The notes below the pieces were generated by a model. That model was not told where the DNA came from and searched no databases. It was given only the letters and a program-made list of their open reading frames with translations. Below, one piece after another: positions 55,313 to 64,000 of a stretch of DNA of 64,000 nucleotides. The position numbers and the translations under genes are program-made. The DNA comes from Lysinibacillus telephonicus (GTDB lineage: Bacteria; Bacillota; Bacilli; Bacillales_A; Planococcaceae): assembly GCF_003966145.1 (NCBI RefSeq), contig NZ_RXNR01000006.1, forward strand, positions 39,316-103,315, given 5' to 3'. How positions within the stretch are numbered: position 1 is the first letter of the stretch; every line of letters starts with the position of its first letter.

Positions 55313-55344
55313 AAAATCCGCCCATTCAAAATGAGCAGATTTTT
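55313..55344 (-). terminator. Terminator after the response-regulator gene
   Basis: 14-bp stem with two wobble pairs (55313-55326 with 55330-55344) and a T6-7 run on the minus strand. The rest of 55058-55409 holds only the regulatory elements listed. Confidence 0.85.
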
Positions 55345-55409
55345 ATCAACTAATATACAAATTGAAGTTGTAGAAAGAGAAAAATAAAGACGCCTTTTCG
55401 TTTTACACA

Positions 55410-56096
55410 TTACGACTTTGAAAGGATATATCTTCTCTCAGGTCTTCCAACTGTTCCATATATTAAATCTGTATATACTTTATTTTCAGAAACTAAGTGT
55501 TCTAAGTATCTTCTTGCAGTGGATCGGCTCATCCCCAAGTCTTTGCCCAATGCTTCAGCTGTTGTTCCTTCAGGATAATTTATTAAATAATCATAAACCT
55601 TGCTTCTTGTAATCGCGTCAATCCCTTTTGGTGTAAATTCATTCATTAGCATCTCTTTTGAGGAAGCCCAAATTTCTTTAATTTCATGCTCTTCAAGATG
55701 AGTACTTTTTTCTAGAAGTTTTCTTTTCGAACGGTATGTTTCTAAGCTTTCCTTAAACCTTTCAAATGTAAGTGGTTTCAATAAATAATCAATAACACCA
55801 CCACGAAATGCTTTCTTTAATATTTCTGTTTCTGATGCAGCAGTAATAAAAATTATATCTGAATTAGGGCTATTAGTTTTTATATATTCCAACACTTCTG
55901 TCCCTAATTTATCTGGAAAGTAAACATCTAATAAAACTAAGTGCGGCTTAAATGAATCAATCCATTCGTATGCTTCTTCTGCATTAAATGCAACTCCAAT
56001 ATTTTTAAACCCCTCTATTTTCTCAATAAATTTTTGATGAATTTTTGCAATTCTTTTATCATCCTCAACAATTAAAACTTCTATAACATCAGTCAT
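55410..56096 (-). CDS. CitT/DctR-type response regulator
   Basis: 228-aa response regulator. N-terminal receiver with Asp57 in LVLLDVYFPDK and the switch Lys in DYLLKPL; C-terminal helix-turn-helix of the CitB/DcuR type (TTAEALGKDLGMSRSTARRYLEHLVSENKV). Family members respond to extracytoplasmic di- or tricarboxylates. Overlaps the kinase gene by 8 bp. It probably controls tctCBA next to it. Confidence 0.93.
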   Translation of the reverse strand: MTDVIEVLIVEDDKRIAKIHQKFIEKIEGFKNIGVAFNAEEAYEWIDSFKPHLVLLDVYFPDKLGTEVLEYIKTNSPNSDIIFITAASETEILKKAFRGGVIDYLLKPLTFERFKESLETYRSKRKLLEKSTHLEEHEIKEIWASSKEMLMNEFTPKGIDAITRSKVYDYLINYPEGTTAEALGKDLGMSRSTARRYLEHLVSENKVYTDLIYGTVGRPERRYILSKS

Positions 56097-57696
56097 GATT
56101 AATCCCCCTTTTTGAAATCACGATGATAAATAGTGCTCCCCCTAAATCACCATTTTCTGTATAGATTTCTCCACCAAGTTCTTTCACGTTTTCTTTTACT
56201 TTTAATAATCCAAACCCATGTTGCTCAACAGTTTTACTTTTAGTAGTAATTCTTGTTTGGAAAAGTGATTCCTTAATTTCATCCCCGATGCCTGCACCAC
56301 TATCTTCAACTTCAATTAAAAGCTCTTTTCCATTGTCTAAAATTAATATCCGTACAATTCGGTCCTGCTCTTGAAGATGTTCAACTGCTTCAAATGCATT
56401 CGTAACTAAGTTGCCTAAAATTGAAACGAAAAGATGCTTTTGAATGTTTTTTGGTAAACGTTCAAGTCTACTGTCTTCATCTATTATTAATTTAACTTTT
56501 AACTCTTTCGCTCTATTAAAAAATCCAATTAATATACCGCTAATTAGTGGGTCTTTTAAGTGTTCTGAAATAAAATGAATTAAACTGCCTTGCTCTTCTC
56601 GTTCCGTATGTATTAAGTCAAGAGCCTCATCATAATCTTTTAATTGTATTAACCCTGATAATGTATATAAAAAATTATTATATTCATGTGTTTGAGCGCG
56701 TAATGCTTCCGAATATTTCTTTACTTGTGATAGTTCTAATGCCAATCGATCAATTTCAGATTGCAGACGAAAACTCGAAACTGCCCCAACCACTTTTTCT
56801 CCATTCATAATAGGAATTCGGTTAACAATTGTTTTTTGACCGCCAATTTCCATTGGACGGTCTAGATGACGTTCCCCAGTAGACAATACCTCAAACATAT
56901 GAGAATTTGGTATTACCTCTCGAATGTCTCTCCCAATTAATTGAGCATCTTCGTTAAGCGAAAGCGTTTTATATACTGCTGAATTTGCTACCGTAATAAC
57001 CCCATCTTGATCGACCATAATAATTCCTTCTCGGACAGATTCTATCAGTGCATTTTGTTGTTTTAACAATTCAGCAATTTCTATCGGCTCATAATTTAAA
57101 AGCTCTTTTTTTATTCGTGTTGATAGTAGACTAGAAAAGATAATTCCTATGATTATACCAAAAATTACAATTAAGACAATATTATCTAAATATTTTAAAA
57201 AGATTGTATTTACATCTGTCTTTAAATACCCAACAGACACTACACCAATTATTTGTCCATCATAGCCGAATACTGGGGCTTTTCCCCTAATCGCTGGTCC
57301 AAGAGTTCCGGTAGCTTCAGATATATATGATATTCCTCTTATTAAAGCACCTTCATTATCATCTCCTACCATAGCCTGTCCAATTCGCTCTTCTACAGGG
57401 TGAGCATAACGTATCCCATTCTCATCACCAATTACTACGTATTCAGAATCCGTTTCAATACGTATCTCTTCAGCAATTGGCTGTAGTACATCTGAAGGAT
57501 TGTCAGCATAAAATCCCTCAATAATATCAGGACGGTTTGCTGTTGTTTCGGCAATTTGCAGTGCCTTTAATCCAATTTCATCCTTTATTGCACTGGATAA
57601 TATAAAATAAAATGATATTCCAGTTGCTATTGTAATTATTAGAATAATTAATATATTATAAATAAACATTTTCGACTGCATCGAATGAAGTCTCAT
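56089..57696 (-). CDS. CitS/DctS-type sensor histidine kinase
   Basis: 535-aa sensor kinase. Two membrane helices flank a periplasmic-type PAS/Cache sensor (about residues 40-170) of the DcuS/CitA family. A cytoplasmic PAS domain (about 220-320) follows. The H box is QTHEYNNFLYTLSGLIQL with His337, and the HATPase domain has GNLVTNAFEA, DSGAGIGDEI and HGFGLLKVKENV. ATG at 57696 lies 7 nt after TTGGGGG; the TTG upstream lies in the ribosome site. Signal probably a carboxylate such as citrate. Confidence 0.93.
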   Translation of the reverse strand: MRLHSMQSKMFIYNILIILIITIATGISFYFILSSAIKDEIGLKALQIAETTANRPDIIEGFYADNPSDVLQPIAEEIRIETDSEYVVIGDENGIRYAHPVEERIGQAMVGDDNEGALIRGISYISEATGTLGPAIRGKAPVFGYDGQIIGVVSVGYLKTDVNTIFLKYLDNIVLIVIFGIIIGIIFSSLLSTRIKKELLNYEPIEIAELLKQQNALIESVREGIIMVDQDGVITVANSAVYKTLSLNEDAQLIGRDIREVIPNSHMFEVLSTGERHLDRPMEIGGQKTIVNRIPIMNGEKVVGAVSSFRLQSEIDRLALELSQVKKYSEALRAQTHEYNNFLYTLSGLIQLKDYDEALDLIHTEREEQGSLIHFISEHLKDPLISGILIGFFNRAKELKVKLIIDEDSRLERLPKNIQKHLFVSILGNLVTNAFEAVEHLQEQDRIVRILILDNGKELLIEVEDSGAGIGDEIKESLFQTRITTKSKTVEQHGFGLLKVKENVKELGGEIYTENGDLGGALFIIVISKRGINHD

Positions 57697-57857
57697 CAAA
57701 TCCCCCAACAAAAGGTACTAATTTTCTTAATATTATAATAAATATTTTATCAATAATGTAGATTTCTTAATAAATTTACTTAAAGAAGTATTAATTTAAT
57801 AAACGAAAATCTATTCATTTTTAGAATTAATGAAGCACTAAATCATACAATAAAAAA

Positions 57858-57897
57858 AGAGTGTAGACAAAGGCATTTCTGACTTTATCTACACTCT
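57858..57897 (-). terminator. Terminator of the pdh operon
   Basis: 10-bp stem (57858-57867 with 57888-57897) extended by an inner imperfect pair, T7 on the minus strand. It lies 36 bp past the pdhD stop. Confidence 0.9.
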
Positions 57898-57932
57898 GGC
57901 TTTCTTAACCTAAGTTAGAGCAGCATCTTTTA

Positions 57933-59345
57933 TTATTTTGAAATAATATGGATTGGGTTGCCTAGTAATACTTCAGCAGTTTCCATTGTAATTTCACCTA
58001 ATGTTGGGTGAGGGTGAATTGTTAAAGAAACATCCTCTGCAGTCATACCGCCTTCGATTGCTAAACATAATTCAGAAATCATATCAGAAGCACCTGTACC
58101 AACGATTTGTGCACCTACTAATAAGCCATCCTCTTTGCGAGCAACTAGTTTAACAAAGCCTTCAGTTTGGTTTAATGCAAGAGCACGGCCATTAGCTGCA
58201 AATGGGAATTTAGCAACGCTAACTTCTAAACCTTCAGCTTTTGCTTGTTCTTCACTGTATCCTACAGTTGCCATTTCTGGATCTGTGAAACATACTGCTG
58301 GAATTGCTAAATAGTCAACGACAGATTTTTCTCCAGCGATAGCTTCGGCAGCAACTTTACCTTCGTAAGAAGCTTTATGCGCAAGTTGTGGTCCACCTAC
58401 GATATCACCAATTGCATAAATATTTGGAATGCTTGTGCGGCATTGTTTATCAACTTTTAATAAACCGCGTTCTTCAAACTCAACACCAATTTGTTCTAGG
58501 CCAAGCTCATCCGTGTTTGGACGACGACCTACAGTTACTAATACATAGTCAGCTTCAACTTTTTTCTCTTCTCCACCAACTTCATACGTAACAACTACGC
58601 CTGTATCACTTTCTTCAACACCTTTAGCAGATGCGTTTACTTCGATAGTAACACCTTTTTTCTTAAGGCCTTTTTTCACGATTTGCGTCATTTGTTTTTC
58701 GAAACCAGCTAAAATATCTTTGCCGCCTTCGATAATCGTTACTTCAGATCCAAAGTTAGCGAATGCAGAACCTAATTCGGTACCGATATAACCGCCGCCA
58801 ATTACAACTAACTTTCCTGGTAATTCTTTTAAGTTAAGAGCACCAGTTGAGTTAAGTACACGGTTTGAGAATTTGAATGTTGGAATTTCAACAGGACGAG
58901 AACCTGTTGCTAAAATAGCATTTTTAAATGTATATGTTTGAGCTGAATCTCCGTCAATAACACGTACTGTGTTTGCATCTACGAAGTAAGCTTCACCTTT
59001 AACAATTTGAACGTTGTTGCCTTTTAAAAGACCTTCAACGCCTCCTGTTAATTTATTAACAACACTGTTTTTAAAAGCTTGAACTTTTTCAAAATCAAGC
59101 TTTACTTCAGAAGCAATTACTCCCATATCTTCTGAATGTTTTGCGTGCTCAAAACGGTGACCTACTGAAATCAATGCTTTTGAAGGAATACATCCAACGT
59201 TTAAGCAAACGCCACCTAATACATCTTTTTCTACAATTGTTACTTTTTGACCAGTTTGAGCTGCGCGGATTGCCGCAACATAGCCACCAGGGCCAGCCCC
59301 AACTACTAAAGTATCAATTTCAATTGCGAAATCTCCAACTACCAT
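57933..59345 (-). CDS. pdhD: Dihydrolipoamide dehydrogenase (E3)
   Basis: FAD-dependent E3 (470 aa) of the pyruvate and other 2-oxo acid dehydrogenase complexes. FAD motif [11 protein letters not shown], redox-active disulphide [16 protein letters not shown] motif [13 protein letters not shown], and the C-terminal His-Glu dyad in [10 protein letters not shown]. Ribosome site for it lies in the end of pdhC (GGAGGCG), spacing 5. Confidence 0.97.
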   Translation of the reverse strand: MVVGDFAIEIDTLVVGAGPGGYVAAIRAAQTGQKVTIVEKDVLGGVCLNVGCIPSKALISVGHRFEHAKHSEDMGVIASEVKLDFEKVQAFKNSVVNKLTGGVEGLLKGNNVQIVKGEAYFVDANTVRVIDGDSAQTYTFKNAILATGSRPVEIPTFKFSNRVLNSTGALNLKELPGKLVVIGGGYIGTELGSAFANFGSEVTIIEGGKDILAGFEKQMTQIVKKGLKKKGVTIEVNASAKGVEESDTGVVVTYEVGGEEKKVEADYVLVTVGRRPNTDELGLEQIGVEFEERGLLKVDKQCRTSIPNIYAIGDIVGGPQLAHKASYEGKVAAEAIAGEKSVVDYLAIPAVCFTDPEMATVGYSEEQAKAEGLEVSVAKFPFAANGRALALNQTEGFVKLVARKEDGLLVGAQIVGTGASDMISELCLAIEGGMTAEDVSLTIHPHPTLGEITMETAEVLLGNPIHIISK

Positions 59346-59348
59346 TTT

Positions 59349-60707
59349 TTACGCCTCCATTAATAAAAGTTCCGGGTCACTTAGCAAACGTTTTAAATGA
59401 TTTAAAGCATATTGCGCTGTGGCACCGTCGATCATGCGATGATCAAAGCTCAATGATAATGCTAACACAGGTGCGGCTACAATTTCACCATTTTTTATTA
59501 TTGGTTTCTCAGAAATTCTTCCGATTCCTAAAATTGCCACCTCAGGATGGTTTATAACTGGCGTAAACCATTGACCTCCAGCTGAACCAATATTGGTAAT
59601 TGAGCAAGAAGCACCTTTCATTTCATTAGGTGTTAATTTTCCATCACGAGCCTTTGTTGCTAATTCATTAATTTCAGCAGAAATGTTGAAAATTGATTTG
59701 CGATCCGCATGTTTTACTACAGGAACGAGCAAACCTTTTTCAGTATCTGCTGCAATTCCTATATTATAATAGTGTTTTTGAATAATTTCACTTGTTTCGT
59801 CATCAAATGAACGATTAAATTCAGGGAATTCACGTAATGTAGAAACTAATGCCTTAACTACATACGGAAGATATGTTAATTTAACACCTTTCTCTTGTGC
59901 GATATCCTTGAATTTTTTACGGTGTGCTACTAAATTCGTTACGTCCACTTCATCCATAAAAGTAACATGAGGAGCAGTGTGTTTAGAATGTACCATTGCT
60001 TTTGCAATCGCTTTGCGAATTCCTGACATTTTCTCACGCGTTTCAGGGAATTCTCCTTCAAGATTTACAGGGACGTTTACAGCTGTAGTCTCTGCTTTTG
60101 CCTCAGTTACATTTGCCTCTTTGGCATTAATCGATGCAGCAGATGGAGTAGCTGTGTCGCCCTTCAAGAAGTTTTCGATATCTTCTTTTAAGATACGTCC
60201 ATTTTTCCCAGTCCCATTAACAAGCTGAATATCGACACCTTGGTTTCTTGCAAATTTTCGAACTGAAGGCATTGCAATTACGCGTTTAGTTGATGTAGCT
60301 TCAACAATTTCAACGTTTTTCGAAGGTGCAGCTTCAGAATCACCTTGAACAGGCGCCTTTTCTACTGGACTACCGTCTTCAGCTGTTGCTTGAACTTGCG
60401 CACTCGTAGTTGCAGTAGATTGTTCTTCTTGGTGATGATCATCACCTTTAAACTGAAGATTTTCATAACCAGGAGCATCGATTCGGATGATGACATCTCC
60501 TACTACTGCTACAGAACCTTCTTCTACGACAATTTCCTCAATTGTCCCTTCAACTGGTGAAGGCATTTCAACAACTGCTTTATCATTTTGAATCTCACAA
60601 AGTACATCATCTTCTTGAATTTTATCGCCCGGTTTAACGAACCATTTTACGATTTCGCCTTCATGTATACCTTCTCCAATGTCTGGCATGCGGAATTCAA
60701 ACGCCAT
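59349..60707 (-). CDS. pdhC: Dihydrolipoyllysine-residue acetyltransferase (E2)
   Basis: E2 core of pyruvate dehydrogenase (452 aa). One lipoyl domain with the lipoylated Lys in [12 protein letters not shown] (about residue 43), a long Ala/Thr/Glu linker (about 85-125), the E1/E3-binding domain ([16 protein letters not shown]...[12 protein letters not shown]), and the catalytic domain ending in the HxxxDG motif [11 protein letters not shown]. The start [13 protein letters not shown] at 60707 follows AAAGGGTG; a GTG three codons earlier was rejected. Confidence 0.97.
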   Translation of the reverse strand: MAFEFRMPDIGEGIHEGEIVKWFVKPGDKIQEDDVLCEIQNDKAVVEMPSPVEGTIEEIVVEEGSVAVVGDVIIRIDAPGYENLQFKGDDHHQEEQSTATTSAQVQATAEDGSPVEKAPVQGDSEAAPSKNVEIVEATSTKRVIAMPSVRKFARNQGVDIQLVNGTGKNGRILKEDIENFLKGDTATPSAASINAKEANVTEAKAETTAVNVPVNLEGEFPETREKMSGIRKAIAKAMVHSKHTAPHVTFMDEVDVTNLVAHRKKFKDIAQEKGVKLTYLPYVVKALVSTLREFPEFNRSFDDETSEIIQKHYYNIGIAADTEKGLLVPVVKHADRKSIFNISAEINELATKARDGKLTPNEMKGASCSITNIGSAGGQWFTPVINHPEVAILGIGRISEKPIIKNGEIVAAPVLALSLSFDHRMIDGATAQYALNHLKRLLSDPELLLMEA

Positions 60708-60737
60708 ATATTTCACCCTTTCCGTACTTGCAAATGA

Positions 60738-61715
60738 TTAGAATGTTAGAACTTTTTTCGCTGTTTCTAAAATATCCTTATAGTTTGGCAACCAGATGTT
60801 TTCCGCTTGTGGGAATGGATATACAGTATCAGGAGCTGCCACACGTAAAACAGGTGCTTCCAAACTTAAAATTGCACGTTCTGTAATTTCAGATACAACG
60901 TTTGCTGCAATACCAGCTTGTTTTTGTGCTTCTTGAACAACAATTGCACGATTCGTTTTTTCAACAGAAGCAATGATAGTTTCGATATCAAGAGGTTGAA
61001 CTGTTCGTAAATCTACCACTTCTACCGAATATCCTTCTTTTTCTAATTCTTCTGCTGCTTTTAAGCTTTCATGTACCATTAAGCCATATGCAAAAATCGA
61101 TAAGTCCTTGCCTTCTCGTTTTACATCTGCTTTGCCTAAAGGAATTGTATAAGCTTCTTCAGGAACTTCTTCACGAATTGAGCGATAAAGTTTTAAATGC
61201 TCTAAGAATACAACAGGATCATTATCCCGGATAGATGAAATTAATAAACCTTTTGCATCATATGGAGTAGAAGGAATTACTACTTTTAAGCCAGGTTGCT
61301 GGGCCATTAAACCTTCTAAACTATCAGAGTGCATTTCTGGTGTATGAACTCCACCACCAAACGGAGAGCGGATTGTAACTGGCATACTATAAGTATTGCC
61401 TGTACGGTAGCGATAACGAGCTAATTGTCCACTAATAGAATCCATTACTTCATATACAAAGCCGAAGAATTGAATTTCAGGAACTGGGCGAAAACCAGTT
61501 AACGATAAACCTACTGCTAAACCACCAATTCCAGATTCAGCTAGAGGTGTATCAAAAACACGATCTACACCAAATTCATTTTGAAGACCTTCCGTAGCAC
61601 GGAAAACCCCACCGTTTACGCCGACGTCTTCACCGAACACTAAAACATTTTCATCATTTTTTAGTTCACAACGAAGCGCATCAGTAATTGCTTGAACCAT
61701 AGTCATTTGTGCCAT
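60738..61715 (-). CDS. pdhB: Pyruvate dehydrogenase E1 subunit beta
   Basis: 325-aa E1-beta, thiamine diphosphate-dependent. Conserved [60 protein letters not shown]-like motif ([19 protein letters not shown]) and the transketolase C-terminal domain with [15 protein letters not shown]. Third-position usage is even. Lies 3 bp after pdhA. Confidence 0.97.
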   Translation of the reverse strand: MAQMTMVQAITDALRCELKNDENVLVFGEDVGVNGGVFRATEGLQNEFGVDRVFDTPLAESGIGGLAVGLSLTGFRPVPEIQFFGFVYEVMDSISGQLARYRYRTGNTYSMPVTIRSPFGGGVHTPEMHSDSLEGLMAQQPGLKVVIPSTPYDAKGLLISSIRDNDPVVFLEHLKLYRSIREEVPEEAYTIPLGKADVKREGKDLSIFAYGLMVHESLKAAEELEKEGYSVEVVDLRTVQPLDIETIIASVEKTNRAIVVQEAQKQAGIAANVVSEITERAILSLEAPVLRVAAPDTVYPFPQAENIWLPNYKDILETAKKVLTF

Positions 61716-61718
61716 AGG

Positions 61719-63221
<1,503 letters not shown>

Positions 63222-63779
63222 ATGATTTTAATGAAAGATATTGTTCGCGAGGGTCATCCAGCTTTGCGAACAAGAGCACAAGAAGTTACATTCCCGTTAT
63301 CTGAAGAGGATCGCAAACTCGCTTCTGATATGCTGGAGTATTTAATTAATAGCCAAGATCCAGAAATAGCTGAAAAATACGGTCTTCGTTCTGGTATAGG
63401 TTTAGCTGCCAATCAAGTAAATTCTTTAAAAAGAATGTTTGCATTGCATCTAGAGGATGACAAGGGTGAACTCTTAAGTTTCGTAGCTGTTAATCCTAAA
63501 ATTGTTAGCCATTCTGTTGAAAAAACATATATTCCATCAGGTGAAGGCTGCCTTTCAGTAGATCGTCAAGTACCTGGTTACGTACCACGATACGCAAGAA
63601 TAACAGCAAAATTTTTCACAATTGATGGTGAAGAAAAAAAATTACGTTTAAAAGGATTACCAGCTATCGCCTTTCAACATGAATTAGACCATCTAAACGG
63701 TGTAATGTTTTACGATCACATAAATAAGGAAAACCCATTCGCTGAAATACCGGATTCCTGTCCATTAGAACGCGAATAA
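63222..63779 (+). CDS. def: Peptide deformylase
   Basis: Metal-dependent removal of the N-formyl group from nascent proteins (185 aa). All three family motifs are present: [13 protein letters not shown] (metal Cys) and HELDH (metal His, catalytic Glu). The start [16 protein letters not shown] resembles the B. subtilis enzymes; AAAGGAAG lies 7 nt upstream. Divergent from pdhA. Confidence 0.97.
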   Translation: MILMKDIVREGHPALRTRAQEVTFPLSEEDRKLASDMLEYLINSQDPEIAEKYGLRSGIGLAANQVNSLKRMFALHLEDDKGELLSFVAVNPKIVSHSVEKTYIPSGEGCLSVDRQVPGYVPRYARITAKFFTIDGEEKKLRLKGLPAIAFQHELDHLNGVMFYDHINKENPFAEIPDSCPLERE

Positions 63780-63880
63780 AAATAAAAGACGGACGTCCAA
63801 AAATCCTTTTAGACACAAGCGCTTTGCTTCTAAGGTGGTTACCCATCCTCGTCACAATTGCGACGAAAGCTTCAGCGACA

Positions 63881-64000
63881 ATCGAGTAGGAGGGAGTGAT
63901 TAACTCCCGACCTCTCACACCACCGTACGTACGGTTCCGTATACGGCGGTTCAATTAAGATGAATAACGCAAAGTTTCGTAACGAACTTTCAGACTTTTC
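63881..64000 (-). mobile_element. 3' end of a group II intron (CGC-type domain V, class IIC)
   Basis: The minus strand carries a complete 32-nt domain V hairpin at 63919-63950. It has a 9-bp basal stem starting ACCGCC, a dinucleotide bulge (CG) on the 3' side and an apical stem with a GAAC loop. The catalytic triad reads CGC paired to GTG, as in class IIC. Domain VI follows (63881-63916), with CCTACTCGAT holding the branch-point A at the 3' end; the 3' splice site is near 63881. The rest of the intron and its reverse-transcriptase gene lie beyond the right edge. No splicing evidence is available. Confidence 0.8.
63955..64000 (-). CDS. Possible C-terminal end of the intron-encoded protein (partial)
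   Basis: Just upstream of domain V an open frame continues from the right edge and ends in TAA at 63957-63955 with the residues KSLKVRYETLRYSS. This is where the reverse-transcriptase/maturase ORF of such introns stops. The 14 visible residues are too few to confirm. Confidence 0.4.
   Translation of the reverse strand, partial: KSLKVRYETLRYSS

Noticed and set aside
55192..55410. 72-codon minus-strand frame after the response regulator
   Set aside because: No ribosome site, low-complexity composition, overlaps the response-regulator terminator.
63664..63954. 96-codon minus-strand frame
   Set aside because: It runs through domains V and VI of the intron and antisense to def.

Overview
The window is a low-GC Gram-positive chromosome segment from a spore-forming member of the Bacillales. 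Gene order, protein similarity and the lysine-type-wall context point to the Planococcaceae/Caryophanaceae group (Solibacillus or Lysinibacillus-like). The genus is an inference. The species cannot be told from sequence alone. Nearly all of it is a backbone collinear with the Bacillus subtilis stretch pdhA - speA - yktABC - ylaF/typA/ylaH - ylaI/L/N - ftsW - pyc - ctaA-G - ylbC/F/G - rsmD - coaD - ylbJ/L/M/N - rpmF - panE - bshC - mraZ - rsmH - ftsL - pbpB, read from the right end to the left.

Left part (1-24 kb): the start of the division and cell-wall (dcw) cluster, transcribed leftwards from a promoter with a 10-bp-periodic MraZ box (mraZ, rsmH, ftsL, partial pbpB). Then come bshC (bacillithiol), panE, a biotin-dependent carboxyltransferase with its small biotin carrier, an RsfA-like regulator, an unusual crotonase, and rpmF/yceD. 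Next are tmcAL, the PDZ/Lon protease YlbL, YlbJ, coaD, rsmD, YlbG, a glycerophosphodiesterase and the Fe-S protein YlbF. A second MurE-type ligase carries a DAP-specific motif. The part ends with the CAP protein YlbC.

Middle (24-50 kb): the caa3 cytochrome oxidase cluster (ctaM, ctaG, ctaF, ctaE, ctaD, ctaC, ctaB, with ctaA divergent), pyruvate carboxylase, ftsW, ylaN, ylaL and ylaI. A lineage-specific insertion follows: a NitT/SsuABC-type ABC importer, then an AT-rich gene desert with one orphan secreted protein. After it the backbone resumes with ylaH, typA, ylaF, suhB, ykzI, yktB, yktA, a nitronate monooxygenase and speA.

Right part (50-64 kb): a metabolic block inserted between speA and the pdh operon. 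It holds an lrgAB/pftAB-type pair, a tripartite tricarboxylate transporter (tctC-B-A) with a cre-like site, and a CitST/DctSR-type two-component system. The pyruvate dehydrogenase operon pdhABCD and the deformylase gene def follow. The right edge runs into the 3' end of a group II intron with a CGC-type domain V, on the minus strand, whose body lies outside the window.

The most interesting points are the extra MurE ligase, a perfect hairpin between the Shine-Dalgarno and start codon of lrgA, the crotonase lacking the second catalytic Glu, two related intergenic palindromic repeats plus a separate 100-bp hairpin, and the orphan secreted protein in its AT-rich desert. No tRNA, rRNA, CRISPR array or prophage was seen.
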